Shown one piece after another: positions 17,668-25,999 of a stretch of DNA of 64,000 bases; within the stretch, counting starts at the first letter, position 1, and each line of letters begins with the position of its first letter. The DNA is from Latescibacteria bacterium UBA6620 (lineage in GTDB: Bacteria > Latescibacterota > UBA2968), in the NCBI GenBank assembly GCA_002433075.1, contig DJHM01000061.1, forward strand, positions 154,482-218,481, written 5' to 3'. A model generated the notes under the pieces. It was not told where the DNA came from. It saw nothing but the letters and a program-made list of their open reading frames with translations, and did not search any database. The translations under genes and the position numbers were made by a program.

Positions 17668-19251
17668 TCAGTCGAGCGGATCGAGGTTGGCATGAACTGG
17701 GGCCGCGGGCAACCCGGCAGGATAGCCAAATAGCGTCTCGATTAGACCCACGGCGATGCCGCCTGCGCTCTCGGGCACCGTGTAAACCTTGGTCAGCTGG
17801 GATAGCTCGGGATTGATTTCAATGACCTTGATGCCCAACTCGTTGCTGCCGGTCCTGGTCGACGTGTGGGCAAGTGGAAAGCTCACCAGGTACCCGTACG
17901 GCATCTTGGGTGCACCGCTCAGCCCTCCGCTCTTGATGCGATCAAGGGTCAACGTGCCGGGATCGACCTTCGTGCCGTTGATGTCAATCTCAATGCGGTG
18001 CTCGAGCGTCAGATTCGCAGCATAAAAGCGAAGGTGGGGGCGCTGGTCCGCGTCCTGTGGGTCCTCCGGAAGGAAAAGCTCGAAAGTCTTTCGCTCGCCC
18101 TTGTTGATTAGTACAGGATCGTCAAGGTAGACGTGGTATCGACGCGGTTTGGCGCCCAGGGCACTCGGATTGCCCAAATCCGGGACGGTTTCCCAACTGA
18201 CCTTGTCATTATCCCAAAGATTGTAAAGCGCGATTCCATCGGCCCCGTGCCGGTAGTAGCTGTGTGCGGCACCACGATAACTCGCCCGCGAGACATACGG
18301 CGAGTCGTAGGGCTTGACGGGCCATGCCAAGTTGCGGTGAATGGTCGGGTGGAGTGAGCAGTCGGTGTCTTGAGTCAGCTCTCGCCATTGGGCCATGTGC
18401 GCGATCATGTCCGGCCACTGGTTCGCCAAGAATGCCATGGGACAAACAATATTGACCAAGCCCTCTTTGATCCACGTGGGTACATCCAGTCCAACTCCGA
18501 GACATTCCAAGTCCCGGTGTCTCACGGGTGCGTTGATGACTTGGCCCCGGCCAATCTTGATCGGAACGCGAACGCTCAGCAACATCGACCTGTTCAGCCT
18601 CTTTCCCGCCTCATCGAGGTAGGCGCGGATTTCTTTAACAAAGGCCGTCATCAGGGGCGTGTTCGCCTTAACCTCATCACTTTTGAAGAAGACGGGCCAG
18701 CGCTGGAAGTCCAGGTCCAAACCGTCGATGTCGTAGCCCTGGCACACTTCCCTTGCCACGGTCAATACGTGCTCACGGACGTCCGACACGCCGTAGTCCA
18801 TTGCACGCTTATCAATGCGCCATTCGGGGTGGTCCCGACGAAAACTGCCGTAAATCGCTTGGTTCGGCTCGAAGCCATGCTGGTCGTTCAGCCGAAAACA
18901 GGGCAGGAAGCGCATGCCATGCTGATGGCAGCGGGCTGCGAGGACTTTCGGCGGGTCGTTACCATCGGCGATCAACCGTCGCAATGCGGTGAGCCAGTGC
19001 CAGTAATGAACGTGTCGCCAGGGCTCGACACCTTCGGGCGTCAAATCGCCGGCCACTTCCACGACCTTGCTGTCGTAGTAAGCCTGGAACCGGCAGTGAA
19101 TGCAATGACTCAACGCATTCACACCGGCCCGCGCGTAGATATCGATCACGTCCTCAAGATCCTTGGCCGTCGGCCGCTCCCTGGCGTAGTATGAGTAGAT
19201 CACCGAATCATCTGTCATCTGGATGACTTGGGGATTCTTTGTCTTCATCAT
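17668..19251 (-). CDS. Glycoside-hydrolase-like TIM-barrel protein (GHL family)
   Basis: A protein of about 527 residues with a GH10-like/GHL TIM barrel and a C-terminal beta-sandwich. The barrel carries YDIDGLDLDFQRWP (acidic strand typical of catalytic barrels), MLLSVRVP, and GLDVPTWIKEGLVNIVCPM. The C-terminal part (LEHRIEIDINGTKVDPGTL) looks like a carbohydrate-binding or accessory domain. No signal peptide is seen. The start is the ATG at 19251 with AAAGG upstream. Two paralogues lie at 57128 and 58839 and share these blocks. The substrate is unknown; a cytosolic oligosaccharide is likely. Confidence 0.75.
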   Translation of the reverse strand: MMKTKNPQVIQMTDDSVIYSYYARERPTAKDLEDVIDIYARAGVNALSHCIHCRFQAYYDSKVVEVAGDLTPEGVEPWRHVHYWHWLTALRRLIADGNDPPKVLAARCHQHGMRFLPCFRLNDQHGFEPNQAIYGSFRRDHPEWRIDKRAMDYGVSDVREHVLTVAREVCQGYDIDGLDLDFQRWPVFFKSDEVKANTPLMTAFVKEIRAYLDEAGKRLNRSMLLSVRVPIKIGRGQVINAPVRHRDLECLGVGLDVPTWIKEGLVNIVCPMAFLANQWPDMIAHMAQWRELTQDTDCSLHPTIHRNLAWPVKPYDSPYVSRASYRGAAHSYYRHGADGIALYNLWDNDKVSWETVPDLGNPSALGAKPRRYHVYLDDPVLINKGERKTFELFLPEDPQDADQRPHLRFYAANLTLEHRIEIDINGTKVDPGTLTLDRIKSGGLSGAPKMPYGYLVSFPLAHTSTRTGSNELGIKVIEINPELSQLTKVYTVPESAGGIAVGLIETLFGYPAGLPAAPVHANLDPLD

Positions 19252-19304
19252 TTGACCTTTCATCGCGTATCTGCAAATGACTGGGTGGCCCAAGGGCCCC
19301 CCCC

Positions 19305-19323
19305 CATGAGATGTTATCTCATG
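19305..19323. promoter_or_regulatory. Perfect inverted repeat next to a C9 run
   Basis: Arms CATGAGAT and ATCTCATG enclose GTT, directly beside nine consecutive C (19297-19305), in the space between the PhyH reading frame and the start of the barrel glycosidase gene. It may be an operator or a weak hairpin. No T-run is present. Confidence 0.4.
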
Positions 19324-19341
19324 AGCCCATCAACGCCATTT

Positions 19342-19485
19342 TTAGATCGCCCAATCCTTCCACATATTTGCCGGGTCAGGTGGCTCATCCTCGCGAAACT
19401 TCCGCGTGTCCACATGGAACTGCTCCTGGCATCTCATCGACTCATTCCAACCGCCCAGGGTATGATCGTCGAAGAAAGTCCGCGG
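19342..19485 (-). other. In-frame continuation of the PhyH gene beyond an amber codon
   Basis: After the TAG at 19486-19488 the same frame continues with PRTFFDDHTLGGWNES, then FRKFRED-like sequence (reads RKFREDEPPDPANMWKDWAI) to a TAA at 19342-19344. This 47-residue stretch is protein-like and has no other stop. It suggests that the true PhyH C-terminus was cut by a point mutation or a base-call error. Confidence 0.7.
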
Positions 19486-20397
19486 CTACGAGGGGCTCGA
19501 GTCCTTCTGGAAGTCGCAGACCAGCATCAATCGGCCGCTCTCGCGCAGGCGGTTGGGGCTGGCAGAGTGGGCAAGGCGGTGATGCCAGAAGCACACGTCC
19601 CCAGCCCGGCCATCAAACTCCACGGGCTGCACCTTCGCGGCAATGTCAGAGAGCGCCTGCTTCACGGTCGGGGAGCTCATGTGACCCCCTGGGCCGAGCG
19701 TGCTAAAGTTGGTGATGTCCTTCGGAAAGTTGCCCTGGGAGGTAGTGAACAGCGGAAAGAGCCTGTGGTGGCTGGTGGGCCAGAGCGTGAAGCAGCCGCC
19801 GGTGGGTGGGCAATCCTCAAGCAGCACCATCGCGCCGAGCTGGTGGCAGCAGGAGTCCCAATGTATGCCATTTTGGATGGGCGGGTAAGGGGGCGGTGTT
19901 GGGAACCTGGCGTAAACGCCACGGGTGCGCCGGCTCGGGCGGACGGGCGAACCGATCAGTGCTGCCACCACCGCCTGCACCTCCGCAGAATTGGGCACCA
20001 GCTGAAGCATGAATGGCTCCGCACCTAGCCCGGTCGGCCCGGAGCTGAGCAGTTGCCAGATGCCGTTGTCCCCCCGGGCGCCGCTCCAGTGGTTCTGGTC
20101 GCCGCCGGGCTCGCCGTTCACCGTTGTCCGCTCCCAGAGGCGGTGGGCGTGCGTGTAAGACGAGGGGTCGTCGCGGCTGACGCAGCTGGGTGCTCGTTGC
20201 CAGATGTAGTCGAGGGCGGGCTGGAGCGATGCCTTTTCCAACAGGCCTCGCTTTATTAAATACCCGTGCTCCTTGAAGAACGAGGCTTCGCTCGCCGAGA
20301 CTTGTTGGCCGACCACCTCGTCAGGCATTTCCAGGAGGCTGGAAGAAATCGCGTCCCCCTGGCTGCCGTGCGCGGCTGGTACTTGGTCGATGTTCAT
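19486..20397 (-). CDS. Phytanoyl-CoA dioxygenase (PhyH) family protein, C-terminus cut by amber
   Basis: A 303-residue PhyH protein. HxD is in GIHWDSCCHQLGAM, the glycine turn is PPTGGCFTLWPTSHH, and the distal His region is WHHRLAHSASPNRLRESGR. All catalytic residues precede the TAG at 19486, so the shortened protein could still be active. The frame continues for 47 more residues to 19342. It lies upstream of the barrel glycosidase at 17668-19251 on the same strand, so the two may be co-transcribed. The protein is more divergent than the other five PhyH copies. Confidence 0.82.
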   Translation of the reverse strand: MNIDQVPAAHGSQGDAISSSLLEMPDEVVGQQVSASEASFFKEHGYLIKRGLLEKASLQPALDYIWQRAPSCVSRDDPSSYTHAHRLWERTTVNGEPGGDQNHWSGARGDNGIWQLLSSGPTGLGAEPFMLQLVPNSAEVQAVVAALIGSPVRPSRRTRGVYARFPTPPPYPPIQNGIHWDSCCHQLGAMVLLEDCPPTGGCFTLWPTSHHRLFPLFTTSQGNFPKDITNFSTLGPGGHMSSPTVKQALSDIAAKVQPVEFDGRAGDVCFWHHRLAHSASPNRLRESGRLMLVCDFQKDSSPS

Positions 20398-20656
20398 GGG
20401 TGCTCACCCTCACGATCCCAGCCATAATACCTTCAAGCCATGACACGTGCGATGCGGATTGTAGGAAATATAGAAGGTCCTTTTGGTACGTCGTACTCGC
20501 ACGTACGACTCGCTACGATGCGGCCGCAGAGGCTCTCACCCCGTCTGAAGGCACCTGAACGGTACCGTCGAGCGAAGCAAGACAGGGAGAGGGCCCTGGC
20601 TGAAGCGATCGAAAAGATCACGCCCGGAATAGAAAATATCTAACTGGAAAAATACC

Positions 20657-22054
20657 ATGAGCAAAACAACCTCTACATCTTTCGACGAGATCCTTGCGGG
20701 CCAGATCTTCACCTCGCCCGAGCTCTGGTCCAATTTCGAGATACTCTGCGACGACATGGGCTGTCGCTTTGCCGGAACTCCGGAGGAAAAGGAAGCGGCC
20801 CGATTTCTGGAAGGCAAACTGCGGGAGTACGGGCTGGAAAATGTTCACGCCGAGGAATTCGAGTACAACGGCTGGACGCGCGGCAAAGCCCGGTTGTCTG
20901 TAACCTCACCTCTGCACCGGGATCTGGATTGCCTGTCCATGCCGATGTCTCCTCCCGGTCGAGTCCACGGCCAGATCGTGGACCTGGGCGCCGGCGCCCC
21001 GGAAGCCTTTAATGCCTCAAACCTGGAGGGCAATGTTGCCCTTGTCACCAATGTCAATCCAACCTCCGAGGAGCGCTGGATTCAGCGAACGGAAAAGTAT
21101 AATCGTGCCATCCTCGCCGGGGCCGGGGCCTTTATCTTTGTGGGAAACACGGAAGGCGTGGGTCCGATTACGGGAACCCTCGGATTCAACCGGTGGGGCC
21201 TGATCCCCGGGATCATGGTATCGAAAGAAATCGGCCTCTTTCTGAGACGACTCACCCGCAGGAACGAACAGGCAGAAGTCGAGATCGAAACGACCGACAC
21301 GCAGGCCAGAAAAACATCCTGGAACATCATCGGCGATGTGAAAGGATCTTCCGACCATATGGTGGTCATCGGGAACCACTACGACGGCCACGACCTCGCA
21401 CAGGGGGCCGAAGACCCCACCTCGGGCCTGGTTGCGGCGCTCGAAATCGCCCGCGTCCTGCCCCGGCTTTCCGGCCGGCTCGAATGCACCGTGCGCTTTG
21501 TCCTCTTCGGCGTGGAGGAACTCGGCCTCATCGGCGCCCACGCCTACGTCGACTCGCACCCCCGGGATATTGCCAACACCCGGATCATGTTCAACCTGGA
21601 TTCCTCCGGAAGAAATGCGCCACTGGGCCTGATGCTCTACGGTCCGGACACGAGGGCGTATTTTCGCGATGTGTGCAAGGACCTCAACGAAGACCTTTTC
21701 GTAGACCAGGAAACCTCCCCCCTGCGCGAACCCGAGCACCTTTCCGCCGACCACTACCCCTTCATGGCGCAGGGCGTCCCCTCCTGCTTTCTTCGTGACC
21801 CGGAAAACAGTCTCACCAGGACCTTCTACCATTCGGCGCACGATACGGTGGACAAGGTCAGGGCCCTGGACATAAAAGAAGCCGCATTCCTCTGCGCACG
21901 GCTGGCCTGGCGAGTCGCCAACGAAGATCGATGGCCCGTTAAAAGGCCCAGTCAGGACGAGATTGCGCAAATGCAGAGCGAATACGACAAAGGTGAGGTT
22001 GTGCAGATCGAAAAAGCTGTTGAAGTCTTGCGACGTAAGTGGCCCCAGCGTTAA
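20657..22054 (+). CDS. M28 family metallopeptidase with PA-like insert
   Basis: A 465-residue aminopeptidase-like zinc hydrolase. Zinc ligands and catalytic residues can be placed as NHYDGHD (His/Asp), GAEDPTSG (bridging Asp; the usual Asn after it is Pro), VEELGLIG (catalytic Glu and zinc Glu), MFNLDSSG (Asp) and YHSAHDTVDK (His). A PA-type insert (LEGNVALVTN, AGAGAFIFVGN) precedes the catalytic part, as in many M28 proteins. No signal peptide is seen, so a cytosolic role in peptide turnover is likely. The upstream 259-nt gap holds no recognisable gene. Confidence 0.88.
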   Translation: MSKTTSTSFDEILAGQIFTSPELWSNFEILCDDMGCRFAGTPEEKEAARFLEGKLREYGLENVHAEEFEYNGWTRGKARLSVTSPLHRDLDCLSMPMSPPGRVHGQIVDLGAGAPEAFNASNLEGNVALVTNVNPTSEERWIQRTEKYNRAILAGAGAFIFVGNTEGVGPITGTLGFNRWGLIPGIMVSKEIGLFLRRLTRRNEQAEVEIETTDTQARKTSWNIIGDVKGSSDHMVVIGNHYDGHDLAQGAEDPTSGLVAALEIARVLPRLSGRLECTVRFVLFGVEELGLIGAHAYVDSHPRDIANTRIMFNLDSSGRNAPLGLMLYGPDTRAYFRDVCKDLNEDLFVDQETSPLREPEHLSADHYPFMAQGVPSCFLRDPENSLTRTFYHSAHDTVDKVRALDIKEAAFLCARLAWRVANEDRWPVKRPSQDEIAQMQSEYDKGEVVQIEKAVEVLRRKWPQR

Positions 22055-22843
22055 AGGACTTCACGAAATAAGATTCGATTCTTCCGGAAAAATGGTGAAC
22101 AGAATCCAGAGCAACCACCGATGGACACCGATCAGAACCTGCGTGAACTGAGTATCTGAATCTTTTTCGCTTTGATCTGGTGCCCACCTTCCCTGGCGGG
22201 CACCGCTAAGAAGGGTGCCCGACCCGCTAACCCCGGAGCCGCGGACACCCAACCCAGCCCACCCACGCCGCCTATCGGCGGCGGCGGCGCTCCTAATCCA
22301 TTAGCAGGTATGCCCCCCAAGCACACGTGAGACAACAGCCAACCCTGGCCACCGCAAGTTGCAGTGTTTTTTCGCAGACGTTTCGGGCTTCGCTGCTGAT
22401 GCCCGCGGCCATCTTGCGGTTGTATAAGCGGCACAGTCTGCTGATCCGCACGGATTCTTGCGGACCGCGGCGCATTGGCTGACCTTCTGCCGGATGGAGA
22501 ACTGCACGACATCGAAGACATGAAAGAGCTATCCGGCCCGTCACACCGCCGTGCGCGACAGCAGAGGATCAGCCAGATCCTCGCGAGTTTCCTTTGCGAT
22601 CATTTTTCCCCCGATCGATAAAGGGAGCTTGATAAACCAGCCAGCCAGGTATGATCTTGAAACAACACGAGAGGCGCTGGCGGATCGGCTGAAGCAGGAA
22701 GTCCAGATCCTGAGACGACCAATACCAACTGGATGGCTCCCAAGTGAAGCGTTTCCAAAAAACCATCCACGAACACTCGTCTGCGCCACAGTGCCGCCAG
22801 CCTCATTCATTAGAGACACGCCGGCTGTGAAGAGAGGAAACCC
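22055..22843. other. Long intergenic stretch with attC-like element; no recognised gene
   Basis: About 790 nt. It contains the attC-like element at 22226-22305. A plus-strand frame (about 22443-22620) reads ADLLPDGELHDIEDMKEL and later RQQRISQILASFLCDH before a TAA; it looks protein-like but has no start and no match I recognise. Another frame runs into the start of the next gene and is not convincing. Confidence 0.4.
22226..22305. repeat. attC-like imperfect palindrome, copy 2
   Basis: About 80 nt, bounded by GCTAA and TTAGC. It has GCCGC/GCGGC inner segments and a GCCGCC-TAT-CGGCGG core, and aligns with 12893-12979 over its length. It lies 171 nt after the M28 peptidase gene. The right end (TTAGCAG) departs from the GTTRRRY integron consensus. 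Confidence 0.5.
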
Positions 22844-23713
22844 ATGAAAGGCATCATCCTGGCGGGAGGCGTTTCGAAACGTCTCTTTCCGTTGACCATC
22901 TCCGTTTCAAAACAGATCCTGCCGATCTTCGACAAGCCGATGATCTACTATCCGCTGTCAACTTTGATGCTGGCGGATATTCGGGACATCCTCATCATCT
23001 CGAGTCCCGAGCACATCGACCTCTACAAAACGCTGTTTGGAGACGGCCAGCGACTGGGACTGAACCTGGAATACGCGGTCCAGCCCCGACCCGACGGAGT
23101 CGCGCAGGCGTTCCTCATCGGCGAAGACTTCATCGGCGGTGACCCCTGTGCCTTGATATTCGGGGACAACCTCCTCTACGGACACGGACTTTCCGAACTG
23201 CTGGAGAACGCTTCGAAGCTGAAAGAGGGCGGATTGGTCTTTGCCTACTACGTCAACGACCCGAAGAGATACGGCGTCGTCGAATTCGACTCATACAGGA
23301 ACGTGATCGGGATCGAAGAGAAACCACGTTCCCCCAGGTCGAATTACGTGATCACCGGGCTCTACTTCTACGATCAAGACGTTGTGGATATCGCGAAGAC
23401 TCTGAAGCCATCGAATCGTGGCGAGCTGGAGATTACGGACGTTAACAATGAATATCTACGTCGAGAAAAACTCAGGGTGGAAATCCTGGGAAGAGGTTTC
23501 GCGTGGCTGGATACGGGAACGCACGAGAGTCTTACCGAGGCCGGAAACTTTGTCCAAACGATCGAGCATCGCCAAGGGCTAAAGATCGCCTGCGTGGAGG
23601 AGATCGCCTTGAGGAAAGGATGGATCTCGGAAGAGCAGATTGTAAACATCGCCAACCATTCGGATGACAATGCGTACTGCAATTACCTGAAAGGCTTGAT
23701 TGGACAGGATTAA
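22844..23713 (+). CDS. rmlA: Glucose-1-phosphate thymidylyltransferase
   Basis: A 289-residue RmlA/RfbA that makes dTDP-glucose from dTTP and glucose 1-phosphate, the first step to dTDP-rhamnose and related sugars. Strongly conserved blocks are SKQILPIFDKPMIYYPLSTL, VQPRPDGVAQAFLIGE, RYGVVEFD, EEKPRSPRSNYVITGLYFYD, GELEITDVN and AWLDTGTHESL. The nucleotide loop reads GGVSKRL, where the usual form is GGSGTRL. No rmlB, rmlC or rmlD is in the window. GAGAGGAA precedes the ATG. Confidence 0.92.
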   Translation: MKGIILAGGVSKRLFPLTISVSKQILPIFDKPMIYYPLSTLMLADIRDILIISSPEHIDLYKTLFGDGQRLGLNLEYAVQPRPDGVAQAFLIGEDFIGGDPCALIFGDNLLYGHGLSELLENASKLKEGGLVFAYYVNDPKRYGVVEFDSYRNVIGIEEKPRSPRSNYVITGLYFYDQDVVDIAKTLKPSNRGELEITDVNNEYLRREKLRVEILGRGFAWLDTGTHESLTEAGNFVQTIEHRQGLKIACVEEIALRKGWISEEQIVNIANHSDDNAYCNYLKGLIGQD

Positions 23714-23859
23714 TCGAACCGAATGCGCTAAGACGCCTTCGCATTTCGAACTGCACCGATCACAGCATCTAATTGCTTCGTGAGATACGGAGATAACTTT
23801 CCCACTTTACCAACCTCCCTCATCAGAGGAAAGGCGTCCTGGCCGAATTCTCCTATTGG

Positions 23860-24240
23860 ATGCCGCCGACCGTTCATCCGCGTCTCGAGCTGGTGTACCA
23901 GGAGGTCGCACGGAAGGCTACGAAGCGGGGCAAGTCGAGTGGCAAGTGGACCAACCTCGAGAGCTGGCCCATCGTGCAACACCTCGATCACATGCGAACT
24001 ATGGATGGATATGGGTACACGAAGGAAATCTGGTTCCATCAGGAGATCGACGGAACTTCAGACGAATTCATGGGATTGGTGAGGAGTTACCGCTGGATCG
24101 ACCGTGCTCTGAAGGCGGGCGCTACGGAGGCCGAAATAGGCTTAAATGCCCTGAAGTCTCTGTCCGACGAAATCATCGGCCCAGAGGGATGCGCGTGGAT
24201 TTTTGGCTATCGACTGGTCGTGGGTGTCAGAGATCTCTGA
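23860..24240 (+). CDS. Hypothetical protein
   Basis: A 126-residue frame, rather charged and helical, with GYGYTKEIWFHQEIDGTSDEF... and ALKAGATEAEIGLNALKSL. I do not recognise a family. It starts with an ATG without a good ribosome binding site. A minus-strand frame at 23728-24039 overlaps its first half and cannot be excluded, so the call is tentative. It converges with the epimerase gene at 24302; a short TCCGTA/TACGGA hairpin lies at 24273-24286 between them. Confidence 0.4.
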   Translation: MPPTVHPRLELVYQEVARKATKRGKSSGKWTNLESWPIVQHLDHMRTMDGYGYTKEIWFHQEIDGTSDEFMGLVRSYRWIDRALKAGATEAEIGLNALKSLSDEIIGPEGCAWIFGYRLVVGVRDL

Positions 24241-24301
24241 GTGACTGTATCCACCCATCCAGGAACGACGCGTCCGTAAGTACGGATCACTGTCATCGAG
24301 C

Positions 24302-25024
24302 TCACCCGCTCTGCGGGAACGCCGTCCCGTCCTGCGGTTCGTAGCCCAGAACCTGACGCGAGATCTCCACGTCCAACCGCCCTCGCCAGTGGTTGGAGAT
24401 CCCGTTCACGATGGCGAAGTCGACATCCTCGACGTCCACGCACCGACCGATCAGTTGAGCGGCATCCCGATGGCTGAGTCCCGATCTCAAACCATCGGGG
24501 TCCCAGTCGCCGTCCTGCCTGAAATTGGGATTGCACAAGCGAACGCAGATGCAGGACAGCCCGTGCGAGTGCGCATAAACCCGGCCGAGGGCTTCGCCCC
24601 AGCACTTCGTCGCCCCGTAGACGGTCGTGGGACATACGGGTTCGTCCCACAGCACGTCTTCCTCTTCCGCATATCCTCCGACCACGTCGATCGTGCTCGC
24701 GAACACCAGTCGACGACATCCTGCCGTATGCGCCGCGTGGAAGGCGTTGTAGCAACCGATGATGTTCAACTCGAGAAGCGTGTCGTAGAACTCGGCTCTC
24801 CCGCCGGGGAACGCGGCTAGATGAACCACTGTGTCGACACCACGGCAAACGTCGACGAAAGCATCGACCTCTCTGATGTCCATCTCCACGAACGTCTCGT
24901 GAGACGCTACATCCTCGATCGGTTGGATGTCGGCCAGTTTCAGATCGTATCGATCCTGCCAGTGGGATCGCAAGATCCCACCAAACAAACCGGCCGCGCC
25001 GGTGATCAGCACACTGCGCCGCAA
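24302..25024 (-). CDS. NAD-dependent epimerase/dehydratase family protein (uronate-dehydrogenase-like)
   Basis: A 240-residue extended SDR. The cofactor motif is LITGAAGLFGG (residues 6-16). FASTIDVVGG carries the catalytic Ser or Thr region and VYGATKCWGE the YxxxK pair. GLSHRDAAQLIGRCVDVEDVDFAIVNGISN resembles the uronate dehydrogenase group, which oxidises glucuronate or galacturonate to the aldarolactone. It is slightly shorter than typical members. It starts 18 nt after the stop of the TIM-barrel gene at 25043 and is the last gene of a minus-strand group. Confidence 0.83.
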   Translation of the reverse strand: MRRSVLITGAAGLFGGILRSHWQDRYDLKLADIQPIEDVASHETFVEMDIREVDAFVDVCRGVDTVVHLAAFPGGRAEFYDTLLELNIIGCYNAFHAAHTAGCRRLVFASTIDVVGGYAEEEDVLWDEPVCPTTVYGATKCWGEALGRVYAHSHGLSCICVRLCNPNFRQDGDWDPDGLRSGLSHRDAAQLIGRCVDVEDVDFAIVNGISNHWRGRLDVEISRQVLGYEPQDGTAFPQSG

Positions 25025-25042
25025 GCGATCCTCCTCTCGGCC

Positions 25043-25915
25043 TCAACTCGAACGAGTCAGTAGCGGCCTCAGGTGTCTGCACCCCAACGCAAACCCCTCC
25101 AGTCCAGGCGCCCCTCGATCTTCGTTCTCCACACACAGCACATAGTCGTAGCCGGATTCGGTCAGCGCACCGATCATGGTCCCCCAGTTGAGCTGGCCGC
25201 GTCCGGGAATGCGATACTGCCACCACCAGTTTCCGATGATCCCCTGACGGAACAGCATCTGCGGGCTCACTTCGCAGTCCTTGATGTCGGCATAGACCCA
25301 TTTCCCCGCGAACGCACGAATCACGTCTTCCGCCGGCATCATCCCCATCCACACCCAGTGAGACGGGTCGCAGGACAGTCCGAGACGGTCCGATGGGACG
25401 GCCTCCAAGATGCGCTCCCACATCTCCGGGTTACACGCGATGTTTCCCATCCGTACCGCATTGTCGAGACCGATCACGACCCTGTTCGCTTCCGCCGCCT
25501 CGATCACCGGCTCGTACATCTCGCGAAACCGTTCGACCAACTCGATAGATCGATCGGTCGGATTCCCGGGCGGATGTGAATACGCCCCGTAAAAGTGGTG
25601 ACTCACGGGGCTTCCGGCGTGCGTGATCACGATCGGAACGCTCAACTTTCCCGCGACCTCGATCGCCTCGATCAGACGTCCACGGGCCGCTTGGCGCTCG
25701 TCCGGGTCGTCATCCAGCAGGTTGTTGTGGGCAGTCAGCGCGGCAACGTAGATCCCGTGGGGCTCAAACGTGTTCGCAAGACTCTCCGGCGTTTCGTGCG
25801 CCACCCCGTCGACGTGAGGGCGGATTGCGTCGAAGTCGTTTTCTCGCGCCCACGCCGCGCATTCCGAAAGGCTCCAGCCCTTTCCACCAACGTTTGTTGA
25901 GAAGCAGATATCCAT
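25043..25915 (-). CDS. Sugar phosphate isomerase/epimerase-like TIM barrel
   Basis: A 290-residue xylose-isomerase-like TIM barrel. Recognisable blocks are VPIVITHAGSP, RVVIGLDNAVRMG, LGLSCDPSHWVWMGM (metal Asp and His), KWVYADIKDCEV (Asp/Lys) and YDYVLCVENEDR (late Glu). The fold binds a divalent metal and interconverts or epimerises sugars and polyols. It is co-directional with the epimerase (18 nt) and follows an AKR-like gene across an 84-nt gap with a strong hairpin. Confidence 0.85.
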   Translation of the reverse strand: MDICFSTNVGGKGWSLSECAAWARENDFDAIRPHVDGVAHETPESLANTFEPHGIYVAALTAHNNLLDDDPDERQAARGRLIEAIEVAGKLSVPIVITHAGSPVSHHFYGAYSHPPGNPTDRSIELVERFREMYEPVIEAAEANRVVIGLDNAVRMGNIACNPEMWERILEAVPSDRLGLSCDPSHWVWMGMMPAEDVIRAFAGKWVYADIKDCEVSPQMLFRQGIIGNWWWQYRIPGRGQLNWGTMIGALTESGYDYVLCVENEDRGAPGLEGFALGCRHLRPLLTRSS

Positions 25916-25957
25916 CAGACCTCGTCATCATGCGATCGATGTCACTGCATCATGCGC

Positions 25958-25975
25958 GTAGGGCCACGGCCCTAC
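25958..25975. repeat. REP-like palindrome
   Basis: Arms GTAGGGCC and GGCCCTAC with AC between. It lies between the AKR-like gene and the downstream TIM barrel on the minus strand. It may attenuate transcription between the two genes. It is not similar to the GTGC-loop family elsewhere. Confidence 0.55.
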
Positions 25976-25999
25976 CATACGCAGCCCAGATCACGATTT

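Noticed and set aside
19486..19488. TAG as a recoded (for example pyrrolysine) codon
   Set aside because: Several genes with full-length products end with TAG, PhyH is not a known pyrrolysine enzyme, and no pylS or pylT is visible here. A mutation or read error is simpler.
20440..20643. Plus-strand frame of 67 codons before the M28 peptidase
   Set aside because: Arg-rich composition, no ribosome binding site and no recognisable family.
12893..22305. A confirmed integron cassette array
   Set aside because: Only two attC-like elements are seen, with imperfect left ends, no integrase, and genes on both strands between them. Kept as a finding, not as a feature call.
22551..22847. Plus-strand frame of 98 codons before rmlA
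   Set aside because: It runs into the rmlA start, and neither start signal nor family is visible.
23728..24039. Minus-strand frame of 103 codons overlapping the hypothetical gene at 23860
   Set aside because: Its end (FPLMREVGKVGKLSPYLTKQL) looks somewhat protein-like, but the plus-strand frame is longer and more plausible. Not settled.
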